Assembly: GCF_012328925.1 (NCBI RefSeq)
Contig: NZ_JAAXLS010000002.1
Location: 186,001-250,000, forward strand
Origin: Amycolatopsis acididurans
GTDB lineage: Bacteria; Actinomycetota; Actinomycetes; Mycobacteriales; Pseudonocardiaceae
DNA: 64,000 bases
Direction: 5' to 3'
The position numbers were made by a program, and so were the translations under genes. Below, piece by piece: positions 45,243-53,391 of this stretch (within the stretch, counting starts at the first letter, position 1; the number at the start of each line of letters is the position of its first letter). The notes under the pieces are model-generated. The model was not told the DNA's origin and ran no database searches. It saw only the letters and a list, made by a program, of their open reading frames with translations.

Positions 45243-46673
45243 TTGGGAACCGCAGCGATCATTGTTGTCGCGGTCATCGCCCTGTTCGTGATCATCACGA
45301 TCGCGAAGGCGATCATGGTGGTCCCGCAGGCACAATCGGCGGTGATCGAGCGGCTCGGTAGATTCCGTACGGTGGCCTCGCCGGGCCTGAACTTCCTGGT
45401 GCCCTTCCTCGACAAGGTGCGCGCCCGTATCGACCTGCGCGAGCAGGTCGTGTCGTTCCCGCCGCAGCCGGTGATCACCGAGGACAACCTGACGGTCTCG
45501 ATCGACACCGTCGTCTACTTCCAGGTCACCGACTCGCGTGCCGCGGTGTACGAGATCTCGAACTACATCGTCGGTGTGGAGCAGCTGACCACCACCACGC
45601 TGCGGAACGTGGTCGGTGGCATGACGCTGGAACAGGCGCTGACCTCGCGCGACCAGATCAACAGCCAGCTGCGCGGCGTGCTCGACGAGGCGACCGGGCG
45701 CTGGGGCATCCGGGTCGCGCGAGTGGAACTGAAGGCGATCGACCCGCCGCCCTCCATCCAGGACTCGATGGAGAAGCAGATGCGCGCCGACCGGGAGAAG
45801 CGCGCGATGATCCTCAACGCCGAAGGTCAGCGGGAGTCCGCGATCAAGTCGGCGGAGGGCCAGAAGCAGTCGCAGATCCTGGCCGCCGAGGGCCAGAAGC
45901 AGGCCACGATCATGGCCGCGGAGGCGGACCGGCAGTCCCGCATCCTGCGCGCACAGGGTGAACGCGCGGCCCGCTACCTGCAGGCACAGGGCCAGGCGAA
46001 GGCCATCGAGAAGGTGTTCGCCGCGGTCAAGGCGGGCAGGCCGACTCCGGAGGTGCTGGCCTACCAGTACCTGCAGACGCTGCCGCAGATGGCGCAGGGC
46101 GACGCGAACAAGGTGTGGCTTGTGCCCAGCGACTACGGCAACGCGCTGCAGCAGTTCGCGCGGGCGTTCGCCAAGCAGGACGAAGAGGGCGTGTTCCGTT
46201 ACGAACCGTCCAGTGCGGACGGTGCCGAGCCGCCCACCTTCGATGACGACGACGTGGCCAGCTGGTTCGACACCTCCACCGACCCGCGTATCGCGGAAGC
46301 GGTGCGCGAGGCGGAGAAGGTCGCCCGCCAGGAGGTTCCGGGCCCGCTGAACGCCACGGCACCGGCCCCGTCCATTCCGCCGGCACCGCCGGCCCCGCCC
46401 GCACCGCAGGCGGCGCCCCGGGCCCCGGAGCCGGACGAGGCGCAGGAGCCTCCGGCCGCGCCGCAGGCCTCCGTCGCGCCGTCGGAGCCGTCGACGGAGA
46501 AGACGCCGCCGCCCGCCGCGCCGCCGCAGGCCGGGCTGCCGACCCGGCAGCCGGGCCAGCACTACGGCACGCCGCCCACCGGCGGGCAGCAGCGGCCCGG
46601 ACAGCAGCCGCCGTCGGGACCGCAGCCGCCGCAGCCGCCGCCGGGTGGCCCGTTCTACCCGCCGCAGCAGTAG
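45243..46673 (+). CDS. SPFH domain / band 7 protein (QmcA/stomatin-like) with Pro-rich tail
   Basis: A 476-residue protein. An N-terminal helix (AAIIVVAVIALFVIITIAKAIM) anchors the SPFH domain (VPQAQSAVIERLGRFRTVASPGLNFLVPFLD ... VELKAIDPPPSIQDSMEKQMRADREKRAMIL). A helical coiled region follows with repeats of the type SAEGQKQ/AAEGQKQA, and finally about 110 residues very rich in Pro, Ala and Gln. The Pro-rich tail is longer than in E. coli QmcA. The TTG start has GGGAGAG before it. It forms a conserved pair with NfeD, and a strong terminator follows. Confidence 0.93.
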   Translation: MGTAAIIVVAVIALFVIITIAKAIMVVPQAQSAVIERLGRFRTVASPGLNFLVPFLDKVRARIDLREQVVSFPPQPVITEDNLTVSIDTVVYFQVTDSRAAVYEISNYIVGVEQLTTTTLRNVVGGMTLEQALTSRDQINSQLRGVLDEATGRWGIRVARVELKAIDPPPSIQDSMEKQMRADREKRAMILNAEGQRESAIKSAEGQKQSQILAAEGQKQATIMAAEADRQSRILRAQGERAARYLQAQGQAKAIEKVFAAVKAGRPTPEVLAYQYLQTLPQMAQGDANKVWLVPSDYGNALQQFARAFAKQDEEGVFRYEPSSADGAEPPTFDDDDVASWFDTSTDPRIAEAVREAEKVARQEVPGPLNATAPAPSIPPAPPAPPAPQAAPRAPEPDEAQEPPAAPQASVAPSEPSTEKTPPPAAPPQAGLPTRQPGQHYGTPPTGGQQRPGQQPPSGPQPPQPPPGGPFYPPQQ

Positions 46674-46681
46674 GAATCCAG

Positions 46682-46721
46682 CGATGGGGGCCGGTTCACC
46701 CGCGTGAACCGGCCCCCATCG
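46682..46721. terminator. Strong bidirectional hairpin terminator
   Basis: An 18-bp perfect stem, CGATGGGGGCCGGTTCAC, with loop CCGC and its exact complement, lies between the convergent SPFH and MFS symporter genes. No T-run is present. Its length and position five bases from the MFS stop make it a shared terminator. Confidence 0.88.
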
Positions 46722-46726
46722 TCATG

Positions 46727-48076
46727 TCAGGCGCGGCGCACGTAGATGCTGTCGTCGCTGATGTCCGAGCGTGACCGATCGGCGATGAGCGCGACACACA
46801 CCACGGTGACGACGGCGGCGAGCACGATGTAGATCGAGATCGAGTACGGCGTGCCGGTCACGTGCAGCAGCCACGTCGCCAGCAGCGGCGCCGGACCACC
46901 CGCGAACACCGACGCCAGCTGGTAGCCAAGACCCGCGCCGCCGTAACGGAGGTGCGTCGGGAAACTCTCGCCGATCAGCGCGGCCTGCGGCCCGTACTGC
47001 ATCGCGTGCACGACCAGCGAGAGGATCACCACCACGAAGATCGGGACGTACCCGCCGTTCTTGAGCACGGCGAAATACGGGAACGCCAGCACGCCGGTCA
47101 GCACGGCGCCGGTCAGGTAGACCCGTTTCCGGCCGACGCGGTCGGACAGGTGCGAGAAGTAGGGGATCAGCCCGAGCTCCAGCGTCGCCGCGACCAGCAC
47201 CGCGACGAGCACGAACGTCTTGGAGTAGTGGTGCTGGGCGACCACGTACACCAGGACGTAGCTGGTGAACAGGTAGAACGGCATCTGCTCGCTGAACCGC
47301 AGGCCCGCCGACAGCAGGATCTCGCGCCAGTGATGCTTGATGGCGTCGCTCACCGGCTTCTGCGAGGTGCGCTGCCTGGCCACGATCTTGGCGAACATGG
47401 GGGTTTCCATGATCCGCAGCCGGATCAGCAACCCGACGCCGACCAGGATGAGGCTGGCCAGGAACGGGATCCGCCAGCCCCAGGACGAGAACGCCTGGTC
47501 GGGCAGCAGCGCCGACAACAGCGTCATGCCGCCCGTGCCGAGCACGAGCCCGACCGGCACCCCGATCTGCGCGAAACTGCCGAGCAGTCCGCGTTTGCGC
47601 TGATCGCCCCATTCCATGGCGAGCAGCACCGAACCGCTCCACTCACCACCGATCGCGATGCCCTGGATGAGCCGCAGCCCGACGAGGATCAGCGGTGCCG
47701 CGACGCCGATCGTCGCCGCGCCGGGCAACAGGCCGACCGCGCCGGACGCGATGCCCATGAGCAGCAGGGTGATGACGAGCGTGACCTTGCGGCCGAGGCG
47801 GTCGCCCCAGTAGCCGAAGATCGCGGCGCCCACGGGCCGGGCCGCGAACCCGACGGCGTAGGTCGCGAAGGACTGCAGTGCTCCGGCATAGGCACTCGAG
47901 GACGGGAAGAACAGATGAGGAAAGATCAGTGCCGCTGCCGTGTTGTAGAGGAAGAAGTCGTACCACTCGATCGTGGTGCCGATAGAGCTCGCGAACGCGG
48001 CTCTGCGGACTTGGGTGCGTTTCTCGGTGTGCTGGGAGTCGATGACCTTGTTCGCTTCGTTGCGACCCAGAACCAT
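46727..48076 (-). CDS. MFS transporter, metabolite:H+ symporter (MHS) family
   Basis: A 449-residue transporter with 12 helices. The MHS hallmark ASSIGTTIEWYDFFLYNTAAAL comes near the N-terminus, motif A is GYWGDRLGRKVTL, and IQGIAIGGEWSGSVLLAMEWGD is the family helix-4 block. Relatives import citrate, alpha-ketoglutarate, shikimate, proline/betaine or similar acids. AGGAGG lies upstream of the ATG at 48076; the extra upstream residues are not conserved. It stands alone between a terminator and the SGNH gene. The substrate is unknown. Confidence 0.92.
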   Translation of the reverse strand: MVLGRNEANKVIDSQHTEKRTQVRRAAFASSIGTTIEWYDFFLYNTAAALIFPHLFFPSSSAYAGALQSFATYAVGFAARPVGAAIFGYWGDRLGRKVTLVITLLLMGIASGAVGLLPGAATIGVAAPLILVGLRLIQGIAIGGEWSGSVLLAMEWGDQRKRGLLGSFAQIGVPVGLVLGTGGMTLLSALLPDQAFSSWGWRIPFLASLILVGVGLLIRLRIMETPMFAKIVARQRTSQKPVSDAIKHHWREILLSAGLRFSEQMPFYLFTSYVLVYVVAQHHYSKTFVLVAVLVAATLELGLIPYFSHLSDRVGRKRVYLTGAVLTGVLAFPYFAVLKNGGYVPIFVVVILSLVVHAMQYGPQAALIGESFPTHLRYGGAGLGYQLASVFAGGPAPLLATWLLHVTGTPYSISIYIVLAAVVTVVCVALIADRSRSDISDDSIYVRRA

Positions 48077-48180
48077 GACCACATGCCTCCTGTGACGGGG
48101 CCCACTCAATCTTCAACTTTCGTTCACGTATCGAGTGATGTCCAGCCGGGGAGGCAATTACTTTCCGTACAAGAGCGGCG

Positions 48181-48942
48181 TCAGCGCTGGACTGGTGCCA
48201 GTTCGGGACGTTTCGCGCTGATGGCGTCACCGGAGGACTCGCCACGCAGACGACGGCCGATCCAGGGAAGGGCGTGCTCACGGGCCCAGCGCAGGTCCTC
48301 GGCGCGCCGCTGTCTCGGCGGTGTTGCCGGGCGTGGCCCCAGTTCGGCCGGCGAGAGTTCGTGCCCCACCCCCAGCGCGTCGAGCACCGCGACCGCGACC
48401 TCGGTGTGGCCGCGCGGATTGAGGTGCAGCCGGTCGGCCGACCACAGCCGCCGGTCACGCAACTGCCGCATGGCCCACATGTCCACCAGGCGCGCGCCGT
48501 GCCGGGCGGCGATGAGCCGGATGTGCTCGTTGTAGATCGCGGTCCGTCCCCGCATCGTGCGGAACACCGGGTCCTCGACGCCGTCGACACCGGTGAACAG
48601 CACGATCGTCGCGCCGGTTCCGGCCAGCCGGGCCACGGCTGCGTCGTAGGCGGCGACGAGGGAGTCGATGTCCACCTTCGGGCGCATCAGGTCGTTGCCG
48701 CCCGCGTAGATCGTGACCAGGTCGGGATCCATGGCCAGTGCGGGTTCCAGCTGCTCGGCGAGCACCGGTCCGAGCAACCTGCCCCGGATCGCGAGGTTGG
48801 CGTACCGCAGTTCCGGCTCGCGCACGGCGAGCTGCTCGGCGACGCGGTCGGCCCAGCCGCGGACCCCGTTCGGGCGTGCCGGATCGTCGTCGCCCACGCC
48901 CTCGGTGAAGGAATCGCCCAGGGCCACAAACCGCTTGCTCAT
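48181..48942 (-). CDS. SGNH/GDSL hydrolase family protein
   Basis: A 253-residue cytosolic esterase/lipase-type enzyme. All four SGNH blocks are seen: FVALGDSFTEGVG (Ser10), RGRLLG (Gly), IYAGGNDLMRP (Asn) and DRLHLNPRGH (Asp/His). The C-terminal 50 residues are basic with WAREHALPWIGRRLRG, typical of actinobacterial members. The ATG at 48942 is the start. The CGNR-type gene on the same strand ends five bases upstream, so the two are probably co-transcribed. Confidence 0.92.
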   Translation of the reverse strand: MSKRFVALGDSFTEGVGDDDPARPNGVRGWADRVAEQLAVREPELRYANLAIRGRLLGPVLAEQLEPALAMDPDLVTIYAGGNDLMRPKVDIDSLVAAYDAAVARLAGTGATIVLFTGVDGVEDPVFRTMRGRTAIYNEHIRLIAARHGARLVDMWAMRQLRDRRLWSADRLHLNPRGHTEVAVAVLDALGVGHELSPAELGPRPATPPRQRRAEDLRWAREHALPWIGRRLRGESSGDAISAKRPELAPVQR

Positions 48943-48947
48943 GCTAA

Positions 48948-49460
48948 CTACTTTAGGCGTGCCCGGTGATCGGCCACGTGCACCCTCGTGGCGCACCGGG
49001 TGGAGCAGAACCTGCGCCTGCCGTTGCGCGAGGTGTCGACGTAGACGACGTCGCATCCGTCGCGCCCGCACACGCCCATCCTGGCCGGGTCCTCGCACAG
49101 CAGATGGGCGAGGCCACCGGCGGTGTAGGCACGCAGCCGTGCGGCGGTGTCCGCGCGCTCCTCCGCGTAGTGCAGATGCGGCGCCTTGCCGTCGTGCCGG
49201 GAAATATGTGGCTGGCACGCGGAATCGGCCAGCAGCTCGTTGACCAGATCCACCCGTATGTCCACATCGGACGCCGCGAACACCGCGCGCAGCCTCCGTG
49301 TCCAGTCGGCGACGCCGGTGGCGTCGCGCTCGGACAGGTCATCGATGAGCATGCCGGCCGCGCGCGCCCTCGCGGTCACCGCCGCGGCCGGAGCGGTGCC
49401 GAGGTTGACCAGCCCGACGGCCACCTGCGCGGCCAGACCACCGTAAGGGTTGAAATGCAC
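48948..49460 (-). CDS. CGNR zinc finger domain protein
   Basis: A 170-residue putative regulator. The N-terminal ABATE-like helical domain (FNPYGGLAAQVAVGLVNLGTAP, DWTRRLRAVFAASD, VDLVNELLADSACQPHISRHD) is followed by the CGNR zinc finger GVCGRDGCDVVYVDTSRNGRRRFCSTRCATRVHVADHR with four cysteines. This domain pair is widespread in actinomycetes as DNA-binding regulators. GTG start. It heads a two-gene unit with the SGNH hydrolase and is divergent from a small zinc-ribbon gene, 25 bp away. Confidence 0.9.
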   Translation of the reverse strand: MHFNPYGGLAAQVAVGLVNLGTAPAAAVTARARAAGMLIDDLSERDATGVADWTRRLRAVFAASDVDIRVDLVNELLADSACQPHISRHDGKAPHLHYAEERADTAARLRAYTAGGLAHLLCEDPARMGVCGRDGCDVVYVDTSRNGRRRFCSTRCATRVHVADHRARLK

Positions 49461-49485
49461 TGAGTCATTACAGCACGCTGCTCAC

Positions 49486-49656
49486 ATGCCTGACCACGAA
49501 TGCCCCTCCTGCGGCTGCCCGCTCGCGGAATTGCTCGCCGAATCCAGCCATGTAGTGTCCGACGGGCGCGTCGCCTACCGGCGGTGCGTGTGCGGGAAAT
49601 GGCTCGTGGAGATCAACGGCTCGCTGGTCGGCACGGCCGGATTGAGGAGCGCATGA
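49486..49656 (+). CDS. Small Cys-rich (zinc-ribbon-like) protein
   Basis: A 56-residue protein. MPDHECPSCGCPLAELLAE and YRRCVCGKWLVEING give Cys-x2-Cys and Cys-x-Cys pairs about 25 residues apart, a likely zinc ribbon. The ATG at 49486 is the first with a sensible protein; an upstream in-frame ATG lies in the CGNR promoter region. The stop overlaps the patatin ATG (ATGA) and GAGGAG lies inside its 3' end, so it is co-translated with the phospholipase. Function unknown. Confidence 0.7.
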   Translation: MPDHECPSCGCPLAELLAESSHVVSDGRVAYRRCVCGKWLVEINGSLVGTAGLRSA

Positions 49657-50492
49657 CTCGACGCGGACTCGTGCTGGGCGGCGGCGGTGTCGCCGGAATC
49701 GCGTGGGAGACCGGGATCATCGCCGGTCTCGCCCAGGCGGGGGTGGACCTGCTGAGGGCTGATCTGATCGTGGGTACCTCCGCCGGGTCGACCGTCGCCG
49801 CGCAGATCACCAGCGGGCTGCCGCTCGACGAGCTGTTCCGACGCCAGGTCGATCCGGCCGCGCAGGCGCCCGAACTGGCCGCGGTCCTGGATGGGGACGC
49901 CCTGTTGGAGTTGTTCGGCAACGCCGGTGAGCAGGCGAGCGACGCAGGGGAGCTGCGCCGCCGGATCGGGGCGCTCGCACTCGAGGCGCCGACCGTCACC
50001 GAGGCGGAACGGCGCGCGGTGATCGCCGCCCGGCTGCCGTCGCACACGTGGCCCGGCCGCGACCTGAGGGTCGTCGCCGTGGACGCGTACAGCGGCCAGG
50101 AGCGGGTCTTCGACAAGGACTCCGGCATCGCCCTGGTGGATGCGGTCGCGGCGAGCTGTGCGGTACCGGGCACCTGGCCGCCGCTGACGATCGGGGAGTC
50201 CCGCTACATCGACGGCGGCATCCGGTCCGCCGAGAACGCCGACCTCGCCGCCGGCTGCACTCATGTGCTGGTGCTGCAGGTCATGGAGATTCCGGGCAAC
50301 ACCGATCTCGACGACCAGGTGAGCGCGCTCCGCGCGGAGGGCGCCGAGGTCGAGATCGTGCGTCCCGATGAGGCGTCGCTGGAGGCGATGGGACCGAACC
50401 TGCTCGATCCCGCGGTCCGCGAGCCCGCCGCGAAGGCCGGACACGAGCAGGGGGTGCGCGCGGCAGCCGCACTCGCCGCGTTGTGGGGCTGA
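49653..50492 (+). CDS. Patatin-like phospholipase family protein
   Basis: A 279-residue acyl hydrolase. GLVLGGGGVAGIAWETGII is the oxyanion-hole glycine loop, the nucleophile Ser is in LIVGTSAGSTVA (GxSxG, about residue 45), and the Asp of the Ser-Asp dyad is in RYIDGGIRSAENADLA. This is the bacterial patatin family (RssA/YlbK-like) acting on phospholipids or other acyl esters. No signal peptide. Coupled to the small zinc-ribbon gene before it. Convergent with the Hsp20 gene, with a gap of six bases. Confidence 0.93.
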   Translation: MTRRGLVLGGGGVAGIAWETGIIAGLAQAGVDLLRADLIVGTSAGSTVAAQITSGLPLDELFRRQVDPAAQAPELAAVLDGDALLELFGNAGEQASDAGELRRRIGALALEAPTVTEAERRAVIAARLPSHTWPGRDLRVVAVDAYSGQERVFDKDSGIALVDAVAASCAVPGTWPPLTIGESRYIDGGIRSAENADLAAGCTHVLVLQVMEIPGNTDLDDQVSALRAEGAEVEIVRPDEASLEAMGPNLLDPAVREPAAKAGHEQGVRAAAALAALWG

Positions 50493-50498
50493 CCCCGG

Positions 50499-50894
50499 CT
50501 ACAGGTAGGCCAGCTTGCCGACGCGCACGGTCAGTACGCCCCGGTCCAGTTTCGCCTCGATCCGGCTGTAGTCGAACCCGAACGGCAAGGTGCTGCGGTA
50601 GGCGAACCGGTTCCGCGGGCGTAGTTTGCCGCTGATGCACAGGTCCTGATCGCGGATGACGACGAGCACGTCATCCCGCCGGGCGCCGGGCAGCGTCGCG
50701 GCGAACACGTAGTCCCGGTCGGTTTCCTCGACCTCGACGCGTGGTTTCCGGGCGCCTTCCATACCCCAGCCGTGGTCGAATATGGGGCGCATCCGGTCGG
50801 TGATGGCCTTGAGCGCGGCGAGCCGCTCGGGCGCGGTGGCGTGGTCGTCGTGCCGGGGCGGTTCCACCAGCAGCACTGGTACGGGTTCGCTCAT
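50499..50894 (-). CDS. Hsp20/alpha-crystallin family small heat-shock protein
   Basis: A 131-residue protein. The C-terminal alpha-crystallin domain reads RVEVEETDRDYVFAATLPGARRDDVLVVIRDQDLCISGKLR, then FDYSRIEAKLDRGVLTVRVGK, where GVLTV is the conserved A-x-x-x-n-G-V-L motif. The C-terminal I-x-I tail is absent, so oligomerisation may differ. Its ATG overlaps the STAS gene stop (ATGA), linking a chaperone to a sigma-control protein in one transcript, which suggests stress-regulated expression (inference). Confidence 0.82.
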   Translation of the reverse strand: MSEPVPVLLVEPPRHDDHATAPERLAALKAITDRMRPIFDHGWGMEGARKPRVEVEETDRDYVFAATLPGARRDDVLVVIRDQDLCISGKLRPRNRFAYRSTLPFGFDYSRIEAKLDRGVLTVRVGKLAYL

Positions 50895-51295
50895 CCTTCC
50901 TCCTCGCTCAGGTCGAGGTGTTCGGTGAGCCCGGTCAGCGTCAACGGCCTCGTGACGAACCGGTTGCGCCCGGTATGAATGCGCAGCGCGATCCCCCGGC
51001 TGCGGGCCAGCAGGTTCGCCCGCACGAGCACGGAGATCCCGGCGGCCGCGAGGAATTCCACAGTGGACAGATCAACGACCACGGTGCGCAGGTTGCCGCG
51101 GAGCCTGCTCATCAGCAGCTCCGACAGCCGTGGCGCGGTGGTGGCGTCGAGCTCGCCGTGCGCGGAGATCACGGCCGTGTCGAGGGTCGGTCTCGTCACG
51201 CGGAGCCGCAGATGCGGTACCGGCGCGGGTTCGGGCGGCGGCAATGACATGCCGAGGGCCGGGCCCGCCCAGGAGAACGGTTCTGTCGCGGTCAT
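50891..51295 (-). CDS. STAS domain protein (anti-sigma factor antagonist)
   Basis: A 134-residue protein. The STAS domain starts near residue 30: LRLRVTRPTLDTAVISAHGELDATTAPRLSELLMSRLRGNLRTVVVDLSTVEFLAAAGISVLVRANLLARSRG. DLSTVEFLAAAGISVL is the phosphorylation-site region of SpoIIAA-type antagonists, but the position normally holding D-S-x-G reads A-A-G, so the usual phospho-Ser is replaced by Ala. GGGAGG supports the ATG. A long frame upstream is shadow of the integrase. Coupled to the Hsp20 gene. Confidence 0.88.
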   Translation of the reverse strand: MTATEPFSWAGPALGMSLPPPEPAPVPHLRLRVTRPTLDTAVISAHGELDATTAPRLSELLMSRLRGNLRTVVVDLSTVEFLAAAGISVLVRANLLARSRGIALRIHTGRNRFVTRPLTLTGLTEHLDLSEEEG

Positions 51296-51549
51296 ACAGC
51301 CTCCCTCGCACCGACGAGGCGGTGGGGCGAGGGGGATTCCCGCTTTTTGCGGACGCCGCTGTGGCCTCGTGGTGGGGCGATTGGTTGCCACGGCTACCGG
51401 CTGAACCGCTGAGAGCAGTGTAAACGAAATCACACCCGTAGCGGTAGCAATAGCAACCCGGTCATTTCCGGCAAGGCCCCGATCTGAAGCGGCCGTTTCG
51501 TTGAGCCACAACGGTTTTGTTCCATGAGCGGGCAGGATGGGGCTGTTTT
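51296..51549. other. Gap upstream of the STAS gene, downstream of the integrase
   Basis: No gene is seen. The region is less G+C-rich in its middle (AAACGAAATCACACCCGT) and has a short tandem GTAGCG-GTAGC near 51442. It should hold the promoter of the STAS-Hsp20 pair on the minus strand. No long repeat marking an integrase attachment site was recognised. Confidence 0.5.
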
Positions 51550-53262
51550 TCACCGGCCCTCGTCCGGCTCGTTCTCGGCCAGCGCGGCCGCGATGAGGTC
51601 GACGGCGCTGCGGCCGGGATCGCGGGCGGCGCTGTTGTAGACGCCCTCGGTGGTGTCGATGCTGGTGTGCCCGACGTCGGCCTGGACGTGCACGAGCTGG
51701 GCGCCGGCTTCGACGGCGGTGGTGACGTAGAAGTGGCGGAGGGCGTGGGGGTGCAGGGCGTCGGCCACGTCGCGCAACGGCTCGCCGGCCGAGACGGCCA
51801 GCCGGCGCAGGAGCTGCCAGATCGCCTGCCGCTGGAAGCGGTGGCCGGCCCGGGTGACCAGCAGTGGCGTCGGCGCTGCGGTGGTTCCTCGGCGCGCGAC
51901 GGCTGTGTCCTGGGTGAGGCGGAGGTAGTCGGCGAGGGCCCGGTCGGCGAGTTCGTGCAGGTAGACGATGCGGGTCTTGCCGCCCTTGCCGTGCACGCGC
52001 AGCGCGCGGCGGCCGCGGGTGACGTGCAGGTCGGCGCGGTCGAGGCCGCAGAGTTCGCTGACGCGCAGCCCGAGGGTGAGCAGCGTGACGACGGCGCGGG
52101 CGCGGGCGACGTCGGTCGGGCTGGCGCCGCGACGGGGCGTGCCTGCGGCCTCGCAGAGCCGCGCGACCTGGGCGGTGGTCAGGGTGATGGTGGTGCTGGT
52201 GCTGGCGGCGGATACCACGAGACCGAGCCGGCGGCGGTTGAGGGCGGCCGGGTTGGCGTCGATGAGGCCGGTGTCGGCGAGGTGGGTGTAGCAGGCTTTG
52301 ACGGTGGCCAGCAGCCGGTCGCGGGTGGCGGTGGCCGCGCCGGCGTCGGCGAGGGCGTCGAGCCAGGTTTTGACGTGGTGGGAGCGTGCGGTCAGGGGGT
52401 TCTGGCCGTGGCTGGCGCACCACCGGAGCCAGTGCAGCTCGCGTAGCCGCCCCCGCGCGGCGGGCGGTGGCCGGTGTGTGGAGGGGGTGACGTGGGAGAT
52501 CCCGAGAGCCGCGATGTACCGCGCGAGGGCGTCCACCCAGCCCGCCGGTGGATCTTCGAGTTTGAGCCACGCGCCGAGGTCGTTGGCGGTGACCGGGAGC
52601 CCCAGCCCTTCGGCGTACGTTCGCCGCGTCCCGCGGTTGCCGTAGCCGGACAGCCAGTCGGCGAGCGCCGTGAGCAGCACCGCGGGGTCCGGGACACCGG
52701 GCCACAGGTCGGGCTGCCCGACGGCATCGCCGGGCGGCTCACGGTGGCCGGCGGCGGGCTCACTTCGTCCCCCGATTCGGAGCCGGGGGACGGGAGTGGC
52801 GGGGCTGCGGCTGCCTCCGGAGGCGGTGGATGCGGCGGCAGCGGGCTCAGCCTGCCCGGTCGTGGCGAGCTCGGCGGATTCGATCGTGCGGCTGGCAGCG
52901 GCCGTCGGCTCAGCTGCCCCGATCGCGGCGGCAGCGGGCTCAGCCTGTCCAGTCGTGGCGGGCTCGATGGACTCGAGGGGCTCGGTGGATTTGGTCGCGT
53001 GCCCGGCGGATTTGGCGGCCCCGACCGCGGCGGGCTCGGCTACGCCGGCGGCCGTCGCCTCGGCTCCGTCGACGGGGACGGACTCGGCCACCGGGTCGGC
53101 GGCGGACTCAGAACTTCGATCGCCAGCCGAGCTACTTCCGTCGCCGGCGCAGCTACTCCCGGCACCGGCCCAACCACTTCCAGCGCCATCCCCACCACCG
53201 GAGTCGACCTCCCCAGTTTTCCGACCCCCCTCATACGAGCCAGCACTACCACGCTGAGTCAC
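51550..53262 (-). CDS. Tyrosine recombinase/integrase with long low-complexity N-terminus
   Basis: A 570-residue protein. Residues 1 to about 190 are low-complexity Ala/Ser/Glu/Gly with recurring ATTGQAEPAAAA units. A SAM-like core-binding domain (about 200-335, WLDALADAGAATATRDRLLATVKACYTHLADTG) and a catalytic domain follow: Arg in LTLGLRVSELCGLDRADL, Lys in VHGKGGKTRIVYL, HPHALRHFYVT (His-x2-Arg), VGHTSIDTTEGVYN (His and Tyr). All catalytic residues are present, so it should be active as a XerC/D-like or phage-type recombinase. GTG start. Divergent from a Cys4 coiled-coil protein; no other mobile-element genes adjoin. Confidence 0.88.
   Translation of the reverse strand: MTQRGSAGSYEGGRKTGEVDSGGGDGAGSGWAGAGSSCAGDGSSSAGDRSSESAADPVAESVPVDGAEATAAGVAEPAAVGAAKSAGHATKSTEPLESIEPATTGQAEPAAAAIGAAEPTAAASRTIESAELATTGQAEPAAAASTASGGSRSPATPVPRLRIGGRSEPAAGHREPPGDAVGQPDLWPGVPDPAVLLTALADWLSGYGNRGTRRTYAEGLGLPVTANDLGAWLKLEDPPAGWVDALARYIAALGISHVTPSTHRPPPAARGRLRELHWLRWCASHGQNPLTARSHHVKTWLDALADAGAATATRDRLLATVKACYTHLADTGLIDANPAALNRRRLGLVVSAASTSTTITLTTAQVARLCEAAGTPRRGASPTDVARARAVVTLLTLGLRVSELCGLDRADLHVTRGRRALRVHGKGGKTRIVYLHELADRALADYLRLTQDTAVARRGTTAAPTPLLVTRAGHRFQRQAIWQLLRRLAVSAGEPLRDVADALHPHALRHFYVTTAVEAGAQLVHVQADVGHTSIDTTEGVYNSAARDPGRSAVDLIAAALAENEPDEGR
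52832..52960. repeat. Direct repeats inside the integrase 5' region
   Basis: A 36-nt unit at 52832-52867 recurs at 52925-52960, 93 bp (31 codons) apart, with two mismatches; it opens GCGGCGGCAGCGGGCTCAG. It encodes the ATTGQAEPAAAA segments of the N-terminus. The repeats point to expansion by slippage or recombination and leave the frame intact. Confidence 0.7.
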
Positions 53263-53304
53263 TACAGCCTCACCCTAAGTTGACCGGCTAATTCTCCTCC
53301 TATC

Positions 53305-53352
53305 TTAGCTACAAAAGATTATTTCTGTAGCTAACTTGCGATGCGTTGCGAT
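53305..53352. promoter_or_regulatory. Inverted and direct repeats in A+T-rich divergent gap
   Basis: TTAGCTACA (53305-53313) and TGTAGCTAA (53326-53334) are a perfect 9-bp inverted repeat with a 12-nt A+T-rich spacer. They are followed by TTGCGAT twice at 53336 and 53346, exactly 10 bp apart (one helical turn). The gap between the integrase and coiled-coil genes is far richer in A+T than anything nearby. Candidate roles are operators for one of the two proteins or a recombinase binding site. Confidence 0.55.
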
Positions 53353-53391
53353 ATCTATAACCACTGGTTGGAGTTACACAACTTCTAACCT

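Noticed and set aside
46380..46673. Pro/Ala/Gln-rich repeat region as a separate gene or tandem repeat array
   Set aside because: It is continuous in frame with the SPFH domain and is simply its disordered tail.
51420..51470. A possible attachment site (tandem GTAGCG/GTAGC) beside the integrase
   Set aside because: No matching copy was seen at the other side of the recombinase pair and no tRNA gene is adjacent.
50891..52705. A 604-codon minus-strand frame ending in the STAS domain
   Set aside because: The N-terminal part is Arg/Pro-rich shadow of the integrase gene; a proper ribosome site and ATG exist at 51295.
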